Below are positions 1-8,936 of a stretch of DNA of 64,000 nt, piece after piece. The translations under genes were made by a program, and so were the position numbers. The notes beneath the pieces were generated by a model that had not been told where the DNA came from, searched no databases, and saw nothing but the letters and a program-made list of their open reading frames with translations. Source of the stretch: Phycisphaerales bacterium (GTDB lineage: Bacteria; Planctomycetota; Phycisphaerae; Phycisphaerales; UBA1924). Each line of letters opens with the position of its first letter. The stretch's first letter is position 1. The DNA lies in contig CANJRL010000001.1 in the NCBI GenBank assembly GCA_947476675.1, positions 22,028-86,027 of the forward strand. The letters run 5' to 3'.

Positions 1-1
1 G

Positions 2-229
2 CCGGCGGACAGGATGGAGAAGGACGAGCGGTACGCGGCACTCATGAAGAAGATCGATCAACTCCCCGAACTGCAGCGCGCGGTGGTCCTGAGGTCGTAC
101 CTCGGCGGCCAGACCCTGCGGCAGATCGGCAGCGAACTGAACAAGCCTTTGGGGACAATCAAGTCGGCGCTCAGCCGAGCGCTCGTGCGGCTCCGGGAGC
201 GGGGCATCGGCGAGGAGGCAGCAGCATGA
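2..229 (+). CDS. ECF-type RNA polymerase sigma factor, C-terminal part (cut by window edge)
   Basis: The reading frame is open to the left edge, so the 5' part lies outside the window. The visible 75 or so residues form a sigma-70 region 4: residues around LPELQRAVVLRSYLGGQT, then a helix-turn-helix (LRQIGSELNKPLGTIKSALS) ending in a basic recognition helix (ALVRLRERG). This domain binds the -35 promoter element. The stop codon TGA overlaps the ATG of the next gene by the ATGA arrangement, so the two are translationally coupled. The next gene is a membrane anti-sigma factor, so this sigma is probably held at the membrane until a signal releases it. The exact ECF subgroup cannot be judged without region 2. 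Confidence 0.9.
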   Translation, partial: PADRMEKDERYAALMKKIDQLPELQRAVVLRSYLGGQTLRQIGSELNKPLGTIKSALSRALVRLRERGIGEEAAA

Positions 230-1020
230 TGACCACGCGAGATCTGTTCGAACTGGCGTCGCTCGACACGCTCGGGCTCCTCGACGAGGACGAGCGCAGG
301 GAATTCGAGCGCGCCTTCCGCGAGGCGCCCCCGGCGGTGCAGGCGCAGATCCGGCGCGAGCAGCTGCGCACCACCGACATCGAGTCGTGGCTGCCGCAGG
401 TCTCGCCGCCGCCGGGCCTGAAGTCCTCCGTCATGAGCGCCGTGCAGGAGGCGGTGGTGGCGGTCCGCCAGGGTCGGGCTCGCGACCACGTCAGGCACAA
501 GGTCGGCCCGCTGGCCATGGCGCTGCAGCGCAACGTCTCGCCGCTGTGGAGGGCCGCGTCGATCGGCCTGATCGGCGGCGTGGTGTCGCTCAGTTACGTG
601 CTCTACAAGATCAACGACCAGTATCGCACCTCGGCGGTTGCGCAGCGCAGCGATCAGTCGATGGATGAGGCCCAGCGCCTGGGCAAGACCCAGTTCCTCG
701 AGACCCTCGACAGCCCCCGCTCCATGGTCGCGTTCCGCGACGGCGAGGCCAAGGGCCCGCGCCGCGTCTCGGCCACCCTGTACGTCGGCTCCAACGACCG
801 GGCGTTCCTGCAGGTCAACAACCTCCCGATCATCGCGGGCGGGTACCGCCTGGTTGCCGTCGGCGATGACGGCGCGATGAAGGCGCTCAAGACCTTCGAC
901 GTGCCCGGCGGCCGCCAGGTCATCGAACTCGCCGCGACTCTGATCCCGATGGGCGCGCGGCTGGCCATCCTGCCGGCGTCCGCCCCGGACAGCCTTTCGG
1001 CGGCGATCCTGGTTTCCTGA
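226..1020 (+). CDS. Membrane anti-sigma factor, RskA-like
   Basis: The protein has 264 residues. The N-terminal 100 or so residues are cytoplasmic and acidic, starting with an ELASLDTLGLLDEDERREFE segment typical of zinc-less anti-sigma (RskA-type) domains that grip the sigma factor. One membrane segment lies at about residues 107-127 (AASIGLIGGVVSLSYVLYKI). The outer part (about 128-264) resembles the RskA C-terminal domain: residues around RVSATLYVGSNDRAFLQVNN and the late GGYRLVAVGDDG segment. It is coupled to the upstream sigma gene by an ATGA overlap. By family knowledge it would sequester the sigma at the membrane and be cleaved or rearranged on an envelope signal; that mechanism is not visible here. 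Confidence 0.85.
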   Translation: MMTTRDLFELASLDTLGLLDEDERREFERAFREAPPAVQAQIRREQLRTTDIESWLPQVSPPPGLKSSVMSAVQEAVVAVRQGRARDHVRHKVGPLAMALQRNVSPLWRAASIGLIGGVVSLSYVLYKINDQYRTSAVAQRSDQSMDEAQRLGKTQFLETLDSPRSMVAFRDGEAKGPRRVSATLYVGSNDRAFLQVNNLPIIAGGYRLVAVGDDGAMKALKTFDVPGGRQVIELAATLIPMGARLAILPASAPDSLSAAILVS

Positions 1021-1043
1021 GCCATCCGTTCGGCGTGGTCACC

Positions 1044-1078
1044 CCGCCGCCGGCGATCCCGGCGGCGGATTCGTTTTT
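1044..1078 (+). terminator. Rho-independent terminator after the sigma/anti-sigma pair
   Basis: A 10-bp GC-rich inverted repeat (CCGCCGCCGG at 1044-1053, CCGGCGGCGG at 1059-1068) is followed within six bases by five T (1074-1078). It sits 24 bases after the anti-sigma stop and 60 bases before mqnE, so it separates the two units. Confidence 0.85.
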
Positions 1079-1140
1079 GCCGCGTCAGGGCGCCCGCCCG
1101 GGCGCGCAATCCGGCGTCTATCCTCGGACGAAGCCTCCGC

Positions 1141-2514
1141 ATGACCACCGCCGCCGCCACGCTCGAACAGCACGCCCGCTCGGGGCCCGGCCGAGGGCGC
1201 GGGCGCGACCCGCGGATCGCCGACATCGCCGCCCGAGCGCTGGCCGGTGAGCGCCTGGGCCTGGACGACGGGGAGGCGTTATTCGCCACGCCGGACATCT
1301 GGTCGGTGTGCGAGGCGGCCGATGCGGTGCGCACCCGGCTGCACGGCGACGCCGGGTACTTCAACGTCAACCGGCACATGAACTACTCGAACGTGTGCGC
1401 GCTGTCGTGCAGGTTCTGCGAGTTCTACCGCAAGCAGGGCGAGGAGGGGGCGTACACCCGCGACACCGCGTACGTGGTCGGCCAGGCTCGCGGGGCGGTC
1501 GAGGCGGGCGCGACCGAGATGCACATCGTCGGAGGCCTGCACCCCTACCTGCCCTTCGAGTACTACACCGGTCTGCTGTCGGCGATCCGGGCCGCGGCGC
1601 CCGCGCTGCACATCAAGGCCTTCACCGCGGTGGAGATCGTCCACCTCGCCAGGATCGCCAAGGTCTACAAGGCCGACGACCGCGAGGCCGGCATCCGCTG
1701 GGTGCTCGGGCGGCTCAAGGAGGCGGGGCTCGGCTCGCTCCCGGGAGGCGGCGCCGAGGTCTTCGACGACCGCGTCCACGACGAGGCATTCAAGGGCAAG
1801 ATCCGCTCCGACGTGTGGCTCGACGTCCACCGGGTGGCCCACGAACTCGGGCTCAACAGCAACGCGACGATCCTCTACGGCCACGTCGAGCACCGGCGCG
1901 ACAGGCTCGTGCACATGGACATGCTTCGGCGGGCGCAGGACCGGGCTCTGGCGCGGCTCGGGTACGGCGGCGTCGGGGCCGTCCCGGAGGCGGGGAAGGG
2001 AGGCCTGGGCGCGGCGCCGGGCCATCTCGGCTATCGCGCCGAGGCCTTCGACGACGCGACCCCGGTGATCACGCTGACGCGGCCTGGGGTCTCGCTCCCC
2101 ACCCCGGCGATGAACAGCCGCGGCGGGTACTTCCAGACCATCATCCCCCTCCCGTTCTTCCCCGACGGGAGCGACCTCGAGGGCCTGCCGGGCCCCGGGG
2201 GGCTGGAGAACCTCCGCACCCTCGCGGTGGCCCGCCTGATGCTCGACAACTTTCCGCACGTCAAGGCCTTCTGGATCATGCAGACGCTGGCGATGGCCAC
2301 GCTGATGATGCAGTGCGGGGCCGACGACATCGACGGCACCGTGGTGTGGTACGACATCACCAAGGTGGGCGGGTCGAGCACCCACCAGGAAACCACCGTC
2401 GCGGATCTCCAGCGGGCGATCCGCGAGGCGGGGAAGGTGCCGGTCGAGCGTGACACGCTGTACCGGCGCGTTGCCCGCGATGGAGCGGCGTGGACAACGG
2501 CGGAGCATCGCTGA
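1141..2514 (+). CDS. mqnE: Aminofutalosine synthase (radical SAM), menaquinone biosynthesis
   Basis: The protein has 457 residues. A radical SAM cluster motif CxxxCxxC is at C86, C90 and C93 (CALSCRFCEFYRK), preceded by NRHMNYSNV as in MqnE/CofH-like enzymes. The MqnE-typical blocks GATEMHIVGGLHP, KEAGLGSLPGGGAEVFDDRV and SNATILYGHVEH follow. MqnE joins 3-enolpyruvylbenzoate (3-[(1-carboxyvinyl)oxy]benzoate) to SAM, giving aminofutalosine in the futalosine route to menaquinone. The usual length is about 370-390 residues; here a Gly/Ala/Pro-rich stretch of roughly 55 residues separates the LRRAQD helix from the conserved GGYFQTIIPLPF block. No other mqn genes are in the window, so the pathway is scattered. 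The start at 1141 is the only ATG placed well before the domain; no strong ribosome site is visible. Confidence 0.93.
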   Translation: MTTAAATLEQHARSGPGRGRGRDPRIADIAARALAGERLGLDDGEALFATPDIWSVCEAADAVRTRLHGDAGYFNVNRHMNYSNVCALSCRFCEFYRKQGEEGAYTRDTAYVVGQARGAVEAGATEMHIVGGLHPYLPFEYYTGLLSAIRAAAPALHIKAFTAVEIVHLARIAKVYKADDREAGIRWVLGRLKEAGLGSLPGGGAEVFDDRVHDEAFKGKIRSDVWLDVHRVAHELGLNSNATILYGHVEHRRDRLVHMDMLRRAQDRALARLGYGGVGAVPEAGKGGLGAAPGHLGYRAEAFDDATPVITLTRPGVSLPTPAMNSRGGYFQTIIPLPFFPDGSDLEGLPGPGGLENLRTLAVARLMLDNFPHVKAFWIMQTLAMATLMMQCGADDIDGTVVWYDITKVGGSSTHQETTVADLQRAIREAGKVPVERDTLYRRVARDGAAWTTAEHR

Positions 2515-2665
2515 GTTCCCGCCGCGGGCCCGGAGGGCTGGGGCGATAAACTGCGGAGCCCGGCGCGCCGATGAACTGTCGGCCCCACGGAGCGCTGGCG
2601 GGCGCGGTGCGCGCTCGCGGCGGCGAACGGCGGCTTGACCGGCGCGGCCAGCGCCTGGAGGTTCG

Positions 2666-5368
2666 ATGCTCCCCTTCGGCAAAGCCCGCGTCCGGTCCTT
2701 CCGCGTCGTGCCGGCCCTGCCCGCGCCGCTCAAGCCGCTGATGGAGGTCGCGCACAACCTCTGGTGGACCTGGCGCCCGGACGCGATCGACCTGTTCGTC
2801 CGGCTCGACCGCGAACTGTGGGAGGAGACCGGGCACAACCCGGTGAAGATGCTCGGCCAGATCTCGCAGGAGGCGCTCGACCGCGCCGCCAACGACACCT
2901 CGTACCTGCACGCCCTGTCGCTCGCGCACGCGACGATGATGGGCGACATCGAGAGGCCGGGCTGGTTCCGCCAGCGCCGCGCCGACCTCGCCGACGGGCG
3001 AAGGGGCCACTCCGACGGCGTCGACTACTTCGCCGCCGAGCACCAGGGCCACGACCCCTTCCTCGTCGCGTACTTCTCCGCCGAGTTCGGGCTGACCGAG
3101 TGCCTTCAGATCTATTCCGGCGGCCTCGGGGTGCTGGCCGGCGACCACCTCAAGAGCGCGTCCGAACTGTGCGTCCCCCTGGTCGGTGTGGGCCTGCTGT
3201 ACCGGTGCGGGTACTTCCACCAGTACCTCAACTCCGACGGGTTCCAGCAGGAGACGTACCCCGACCTCGATTTCCCGAACCAGCCGATCCACCGCGTGAT
3301 CGACCCGTCGACCGGGCAGCAGTACCGCGTGAGCGTGAACCTGCCGGGGCGCGACGTGACGGTGGGCGTGTGGCGCTGCAACGTCGGGCGCACGCCGCTC
3401 TACCTGCTCGACACCAATTTTCCCGAGAACCAGCGCGACGACCGCGACATCACCAAGAACCTGTACGGCGGGGATGTCGAGACGCGGATCAAGCAGGAGA
3501 TCATCCTGGGGGTCGGTGGGGCGCGGGCGCTGGAGAAGATGGGCATCGGCCCCACCGTCTTCCACATGAACGAGGGGCACTCGGCCTTCCTCGCCCTGGA
3601 GCGCATCCGGCAGATCCGCGCCCGCCATAACTGCTCCTTCGAGGTCGCGCTGCAGGCGGCCAGCGCCGGGCAGGTCTTCACCACGCACACCCCGGTCCCC
3701 GCGGGGATCGACCGCTTCGCGCCCGAGGTGATGGAGCGCTACTTCCGCGGCATGCTGCACGACCTGGGCATCGACTTCGGGGGGCTGCTCGCCCTGGGCC
3801 GCGAGAACCCGGGGGACAACGCCGAGTTCTTCTCGATGGCGGTGCTGGCGATCCGGACGGCGCGGCACGTGAACGGCGTGTCGAAGCTGCACGGCGAGGT
3901 CAGCCGCTCGATGTGGCGCGGGCTGTGGCCCGACGTCCCCGAGCACGAGGTGCCCATCGCCCACGTGACCAACGGCGTGCACGCCCGCTCGTGGATCAAG
4001 AGCGACCTGGTCGACCTGTTCGACCGCTACCTGCCGAGTTCGTGGCAGCGCGACCCGGCGGACCACACGGTGTGGCGGAGCGTGCGCGACATCCCCGACG
4101 AGGAGCTCTGGGACGCCCACAGCCGGGCGCGCGAGCGGATGATCGTCTGGTGCCGCAAGAAGGTGCGCGACCAGCTGCGGTTCCGCGGGGCGGGGCAGGA
4201 CATGATCGACGCCGCCGCGGCCGCGCTGGATCCGAAGATCCTGACCATCGGGTTCGCGCGGCGCTTTGCGACGTACAAGCGGGCCAGCCTGCTGCTCCGC
4301 AACCTCGACCGGGTGCAGGCGATGCTCGACGCGGAGGACAAGCCCTTCCAGATCCTGATCGCGGGCAAGGCGCACCCCGCCGATGGGCCGGGCAAGGACC
4401 TGATCCGGCAACTGGTCGCGTTCGCCAAGGGGGGCAGGCACAGCAGCCGCGTGGTCTTCCTCGAGGACTACGACATGGACGTCGCGAGGCGGCTGATCCA
4501 GGGCTGCGACATCTGGCTCAACACGCCGAGGCGCGGGATGGAGGCCTCGGGCACCTCGGGCATGAAGGCCGCGATGAACGGCGTGATCCACGTCTCGGTG
4601 CTCGACGGCTGGTGGGACGAGGCCTACGACCCCTCGCTCGGGTTCGCGGTGGGCCACGGCGAGTCGTACGCCGACGCCGAGGTGCAGGACGAGGTCGAGA
4701 GCCGCGCCCTCTACGACCTGTTCGAGCGGCAGATCCTGCCCGAGTTCTACGACCGCGATCAGGCCGGCCTGCCGCGCAAGTGGATCAAGCGCATGAAGCG
4801 CTGCATCGCCGGCCTCGCCTCCAAGTACAACAGCAACCGCATGGTGATCGACTACGTCGAGAACCACTACGCCGACTGCCACCAGGCCGCCGAGAAACTG
4901 GCGGCCAACAACCTCGCGGACGCCTCGGGCCTCGCCGACCACCTGCGGACGCTCCGCGAGCGCTGGCACGAGGTGGCGGTCGAGGACGTGCGCACCGAGA
5001 TCGGCTCGTCGGTGCCCATCCGGGCCCATGTGAAGGTGTCCGCGGTCGTCCGCCTCGGTGGTCTCTCGCACGACGACGTCCGCGTGCAGGTGTTCCACGG
5101 CGTGGTGACCAGCACCGGCGATCTCGTGGACGGAATCGGCGAGGACATGCGCTTCGACCGCGACCTGGGCGACGGGAAGCGGCTGTTCACCGGCGAGTTC
5201 GCGGTGGGCAAGTCCGGGCGCAACGGCTTCTCGGTGCGCGTCCTGCCGCGCGAGCCGCGGCTGGCGACGCCCTTCGTCCCCGGCCTGATCGCCTGGGACG
5301 TCGAGCACGATCCGAACATCCCGGCGACCCGCCAGGTCACCGATTTCCAGCACGCCGTCGCGGTGTAG
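2666..5368 (+). CDS. glgP: Alpha-glucan (glycogen/starch) phosphorylase, DUF3417-containing type
   Basis: The 900-residue protein releases glucose-1-phosphate from alpha-1,4-glucans. The first 110 or so residues (MEVAHNLWWTWRPDAIDLF region) match the N-terminal DUF3417 module of this phosphorylase type. The catalytic part contains YFSAEFGLTECLQIYSGGLG, VFHMNEGHSAFLALERIR, FTTHTPVPAGIDRF and HVTNGVHARSW. The pyridoxal-phosphate lysine is K634 in EASGTSGMKAAMNG. A Shine-Dalgarno-like GGAGG lies just before the start. It stands alone with about 100-150 free bases on each side, and no other glycogen gene is nearby. The C-terminal 150 residues contain an Ig-like DUF found in the same family. It probably serves storage glucan turnover in the cytoplasm. 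Confidence 0.93.
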   Translation: MLPFGKARVRSFRVVPALPAPLKPLMEVAHNLWWTWRPDAIDLFVRLDRELWEETGHNPVKMLGQISQEALDRAANDTSYLHALSLAHATMMGDIERPGWFRQRRADLADGRRGHSDGVDYFAAEHQGHDPFLVAYFSAEFGLTECLQIYSGGLGVLAGDHLKSASELCVPLVGVGLLYRCGYFHQYLNSDGFQQETYPDLDFPNQPIHRVIDPSTGQQYRVSVNLPGRDVTVGVWRCNVGRTPLYLLDTNFPENQRDDRDITKNLYGGDVETRIKQEIILGVGGARALEKMGIGPTVFHMNEGHSAFLALERIRQIRARHNCSFEVALQAASAGQVFTTHTPVPAGIDRFAPEVMERYFRGMLHDLGIDFGGLLALGRENPGDNAEFFSMAVLAIRTARHVNGVSKLHGEVSRSMWRGLWPDVPEHEVPIAHVTNGVHARSWIKSDLVDLFDRYLPSSWQRDPADHTVWRSVRDIPDEELWDAHSRARERMIVWCRKKVRDQLRFRGAGQDMIDAAAAALDPKILTIGFARRFATYKRASLLLRNLDRVQAMLDAEDKPFQILIAGKAHPADGPGKDLIRQLVAFAKGGRHSSRVVFLEDYDMDVARRLIQGCDIWLNTPRRGMEASGTSGMKAAMNGVIHVSVLDGWWDEAYDPSLGFAVGHGESYADAEVQDEVESRALYDLFERQILPEFYDRDQAGLPRKWIKRMKRCIAGLASKYNSNRMVIDYVENHYADCHQAAEKLAANNLADASGLADHLRTLRERWHEVAVEDVRTEIGSSVPIRAHVKVSAVVRLGGLSHDDVRVQVFHGVVTSTGDLVDGIGEDMRFDRDLGDGKRLFTGEFAVGKSGRNGFSVRVLPREPRLATPFVPGLIAWDVEHDPNIPATRQVTDFQHAVAV

Positions 5369-5471
5369 CCCACCGGAGATTCCCCCCGGGGCCTCCCCGA
5401 CCCGCCGCCCTAGACTCTGCCCGATCCTCGCCGCCCGCCCGCCCTTTCTCGGCGGCGGCCCGCCCGGCCCC

Positions 5472-6860
5472 ATGACGATGACGCCCGCCTCGGAACCGGC
5501 GTTCGCCGCGCGGCCCCAGCCCGCGAACGGGGGCGGTCTGCGCGTCGAATCGCTGCGGCGCGTCCTCCACGTGGCCCGCCTGCTGGGCGCCCTCGACGAC
5601 CTCAAGACCATCCTCTCGGTGATCATCGACGCCATGCGCGACGCGCTGGACGCCGAGCGGGCCACCGTGTTCGAGTTCGACCACGGGACCGAGACGCTGT
5701 TCTCGACGGTGGCGCACGGCCTGTCGCCGATGCCGCAGATGCCCGCCTCGGGGGAGATCCGCATCCCCGTGAGCACGGGCCTGGCCGGCGAGTGCGCGCG
5801 GACGCGGCGGATCATCAACATCCCGGACGCCTACGCCGACGCCCGCTTCAACCGCAGCGTCGACAAGATGACCGGGTTCCGCACGCGGTCGATCCTGGCG
5901 ATCCCGCTGGAGGGGGTCGACGGCGAGCTGATCGGCGTGGCCCAGGTGCTCAACAAGGCCGAGGCGTTGGGCGGAGTCTTCACCGAGGACGACAAGGAGA
6001 TCGCCATCGCGCTGGCCGCCCAGGCCGCGGTGGCCCTCAAGCGCGCCCGCCTGCTCGAGGACCGGCTGGTGCGGCAGAAGCTCGAGAACGACATCGACTT
6101 GGCGCGGCGGATGCAGCAGGAATCCTGGCCCTCGTGCATGCCCTCCCTGCCCGGGTACGACATCGCCGGCTTCAGCAAGCCCGCCGATCAGACCGGGGGC
6201 GACGCGTACGACGCGGTGGGGCTGATCCACGCCGATGGGCGGGTCGTCGTCGCCGCCGAGGGCGAGCCGGCGGAGTCGTCGCTGCTCTTCATCGCCGACG
6301 CGACGGGCCACGGCCTGGGCCCGGCGCTCTCGGTGACCCAGGCCCGGTCGATGCTCCGCATGGGCATCCGCTCGGGGGAGGACCTGTTCGCCATCGCGTC
6401 GAACATGAACACGCAGCTGTGCGAGGACCTGCCCCCGGGCCGCTTCGTCACCGCGTGGCTGGCACTGCTCGACGCCCGGCGGCACACGCTCACCACGTTC
6501 AGCGCCGGCCAGGCGCCTCTCCTGCACTACCGGGTCGCGGACGGGAGCATCGAGGTCCACTGCGCCGACGCGGCGCCGTTCGGCGTGCTCCCCGATCTCG
6601 GCGACGACCGGCCCAAGACCGTCCACCTCGCGCCGGGGGACATGTTCGTGGTGCTGTCCGACGGCTTCTACGAGGCGGCGACCGAGGCCGGGGACCAGTT
6701 CGGCGACGAGCGCGTGGCCAACCTCCTGCGCCTGCACCGCGGGCGCAGCGCCGAGGAGATCATCGCCGCCGTGCGCGACGCGGTCGACGCCTTCACCGGC
6801 GGGCTGCCGGCGGCGGACGACCAGACGGCGGTGATCGTGCGGCGGCTCGGCCAGCGCTGA
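5472..6860 (+). CDS. GAF-domain SpoIIE-type (PP2C) protein serine phosphatase
   Basis: The 462-residue protein starts with a GAF sensor domain (about residues 30-200: MRDALDAERATVFEFDHGTE, IPVSTGLAGECARTRRIINI, IALAAQAAVALKRARLL). A short helical linker (DIDLARRMQQESWPS, about 208-222) leads to a SpoIIE/PP2C-like phosphatase domain (about 235-460). The metal-binding acidic motif is present as FIADATGHGLGPALS and LSDGFYEAATEAGDQFGDE, with the end motif DDQTAVIVRR. Such proteins dephosphorylate anti-anti-sigma factors (RsbV type) in partner-switching cascades; no partner is in the window. It is separated by 103 bases from glgP and followed after 19 bases by rsmD. No membrane segment is seen, so the sensor is cytoplasmic. 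Confidence 0.88.
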   Translation: MTMTPASEPAFAARPQPANGGGLRVESLRRVLHVARLLGALDDLKTILSVIIDAMRDALDAERATVFEFDHGTETLFSTVAHGLSPMPQMPASGEIRIPVSTGLAGECARTRRIINIPDAYADARFNRSVDKMTGFRTRSILAIPLEGVDGELIGVAQVLNKAEALGGVFTEDDKEIAIALAAQAAVALKRARLLEDRLVRQKLENDIDLARRMQQESWPSCMPSLPGYDIAGFSKPADQTGGDAYDAVGLIHADGRVVVAAEGEPAESSLLFIADATGHGLGPALSVTQARSMLRMGIRSGEDLFAIASNMNTQLCEDLPPGRFVTAWLALLDARRHTLTTFSAGQAPLLHYRVADGSIEVHCADAAPFGVLPDLGDDRPKTVHLAPGDMFVVLSDGFYEAATEAGDQFGDERVANLLRLHRGRSAEEIIAAVRDAVDAFTGGLPAADDQTAVIVRRLGQR

Positions 6861-6879
6861 CCGGCCGTATCATCGCGCC

Positions 6880-7524
6880 ATGCGCATCATCGCGGGCGAG
6901 TTCCGCTCCCGGGTCCTCGCCTCACCCCCCGACGACCTGACCAGGCCCATGCCCGACCGGGTGAAGGAATCGGTCTTCCAGCTGCTGCGCGGGCATTGCG
7001 AGGGCGCCCCGGTGCTCGACCTGTTCGCCGGGACCGGCAACATCGGGCTCGAGGCGCTCTCGAGGGGTGCCTCGGAGGTGGTGTTCGTCGAGAAGCGCCG
7101 CGAGGTGGCGGAGACACTGCGCGAGAACATCGACGCGCTCCGCGCGCGCGACCGATGCCGGGTGGTGGTCGGAGACGCGCTGGGCCCCTCGGCGCTCGCG
7201 GCGTGCCCGAGACCGGCGCACCTGGTCTTCGCCGACCCCCCCTACCCGATGATGGAAGACGTGCGTCAGAGAGCGCGGGTGATGTCGCAGTTCGCGCGCC
7301 TTGTCGCGTGCCTCGACGACGCCGGCTTCGCCGTGCTCCGCTCGCCCTGGCCGTTCCGCGATCCGGAAACGGGCGGGGCGATCTCGCTGGCGGTGCCCGG
7401 GGCGCGGGGGCCCGAGACCCACGTCTACCGCCACACCGCGGTGCACCTGTACATGAAGGCCGAAGGACCGGCGCCGAGCGAGGCGACGGCGCGGTTCGAG
7501 CCCGATCCCGACGGCGGGGCCTGA
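6880..7524 (+). CDS. rsmD: 16S rRNA (guanine-966-N2)-methyltransferase
   Basis: The 214-residue protein begins MRIIAGEFRS, the usual RsmD start, followed by RPMPDRVKESVFQLL. The SAM-binding glycine motif is VLDLFAGTGNIGLEAL (about 45-60). The catalytic DPPY motif of N2-guanine methyltransferases is at residues 119-122 (FADPPYP). It methylates G966 of 16S rRNA in the small subunit. The length agrees with the family (about 190-210). The next gene begins 2 bases after its stop, so the two probably form an operon of RNA-processing enzymes. Confidence 0.93.
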   Translation: MRIIAGEFRSRVLASPPDDLTRPMPDRVKESVFQLLRGHCEGAPVLDLFAGTGNIGLEALSRGASEVVFVEKRREVAETLRENIDALRARDRCRVVVGDALGPSALAACPRPAHLVFADPPYPMMEDVRQRARVMSQFARLVACLDDAGFAVLRSPWPFRDPETGGAISLAVPGARGPETHVYRHTAVHLYMKAEGPAPSEATARFEPDPDGGA

Positions 7525-7526
7525 CC

Positions 7527-8780
7527 GTGCCAGAGCCGCGCGACATCGCGACGCGCATCGTGCGCACACTCCGCGACGGAGGCGAGACGGCGTACTTCGC
7601 CGGAGGGTGCGTCCGCGACGAGCTGCTCGGGCTCCGGCCCAAGGATTACGACGTCGCGACCAGCGCCGTCCCGGCCGCGGTGCGCGGGCTCTTCCGGAGC
7701 GTGAGCGAGGTCGGCGCATCGTTCGGCGTCATGCTGGTGCGGATCGAGGGCGTCGTTGTGGAGGTCGCCACGTTCCGCGAGGAGGGCGCGTATTCCGACA
7801 GCCGGCGCCCGGACGCGGTGCGCTTCTCCACTCCTGAGGCCGACGCGCGGCGGCGCGATTTCACCATCAACGCCCTGTTCCTCGACCCCCTTCGCGGAGG
7901 CGACGGCGTGATCGACTACGTCGGAGGGCGGGCCGACCTCGCCGCAAGGCTCATCCGGGCGGTCGGCAGCCCGGATGATCGGCTGCGCGAGGATCACCTC
8001 CGTGCGCTCCGAGGCGTGCGGCTGGCGGCGAGGCTCGGCTTCGCCATCGAGGCGGGCACAAGGGCGGCCATCGCGGCGCACGCGTCGGAACTGCGGGGGG
8101 TGAGCCGCGAGCGCGTCGGAGAGGAACTGCGGAAGATGCTCGCCCACCCCGCCCGGGCCGCGGCGGCGCGCGACCTCGAGGCGCTCGGCCTGGACGCGAG
8201 CGCCCTTGATGAGCCTCACGTCGAGAGCGGCGTCCCCGCGCTCGGGGCGCTGCCCGAGGACGCCGGCTTCGCCGCGGCGCTGGCGGCATGGGCGGTGGAC
8301 CGGAGGATCGGCGCCCTCGCGCCCTCCGCGTTCGCCGCGGCAGCGGGCGCGCTCGGACCTGAGATTGCGCGCCGGTGGCGCAGGTCGCTGTGCCTCAGCA
8401 ACGAGGAGACCGACGCCCTGGCCGACGCGCTCGGCGGGCTGTCGACGCTCGCGGGGAGGTGGGAATCGCTGACCCGGGCGGAGAAGAAGCGGACGGCCTC
8501 CTCGCCATGGTTCCCGGCGGCCTCTTGGATCCTCGGCGCCCGCCTGCCGGCGATCGCGGCCCGCGTCGCAGCCGACACGGAGGACCTTGCCCGCGAGCCG
8601 GGCGGGCTGCACCCTCCGCCCCTGATCACCGGGGATGACCTGGAGGAGGCGGGGCTGGCGCCGGGGCCGGTGTTCCGGCGGCTGCTGGACGCGGCCTATG
8701 ACGCCCAACTGGAGCACCGGGTGCGGAATCGCGCGGAGGCGCTGGCTCTCGCGGTGCAGATGGCGTCGGGCGGCGCCTGA
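7527..8780 (+). CDS. CCA-adding enzyme / poly(A) polymerase family nucleotidyltransferase
   Basis: The protein has 417 residues from a GTG at 7527, two bases after the rsmD stop; the frame is also open further upstream, inside rsmD, but conserved sequence begins at about residue 20. The class II nucleotidyltransferase head is clear: AYFAGGCVRDELLGLRPKDY (residues 22-41) with the metal ligands D40 and D42, then RRRDFTINALFLDP. The neck motif follows as DDRLREDHLRALRGVRLAAR. Members either add CCA to tRNA 3' ends or poly(A) tails to RNA; the two activities cannot be told apart reliably by eye. No HD domain was recognised at the C-terminus. The overlap with RNA-modification neighbours fits a tRNA maturation role. 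Confidence 0.88.
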   Translation: MPEPRDIATRIVRTLRDGGETAYFAGGCVRDELLGLRPKDYDVATSAVPAAVRGLFRSVSEVGASFGVMLVRIEGVVVEVATFREEGAYSDSRRPDAVRFSTPEADARRRDFTINALFLDPLRGGDGVIDYVGGRADLAARLIRAVGSPDDRLREDHLRALRGVRLAARLGFAIEAGTRAAIAAHASELRGVSRERVGEELRKMLAHPARAAAARDLEALGLDASALDEPHVESGVPALGALPEDAGFAAALAAWAVDRRIGALAPSAFAAAAGALGPEIARRWRRSLCLSNEETDALADALGGLSTLAGRWESLTRAEKKRTASSPWFPAASWILGARLPAIAARVAADTEDLAREPGGLHPPPLITGDDLEEAGLAPGPVFRRLLDAAYDAQLEHRVRNRAEALALAVQMASGGA

Positions 8781-8936
8781 GTTTGCGCGCCGCGGCGGGC
8801 GGGGACGCTGAACCCGTCCATCGCCCACCCGTATACTTCTGCGACGTCAGGCGAGGGTATCGGTCTGTTTGGGCTGTGCTCGGGAGAACGTGCCCCGGGG
8901 CCGCCAACACGGGCTGCGCGGTGGCGCTCGGAAAGG

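Noticed and set aside
2357..5821. A 1154-codon open frame on the minus strand
   Set aside because: It lies antisense to mqnE, glgP and the phosphatase, has no start context or recognisable domain, and is explained by the GC-rich third codon positions of the real genes.
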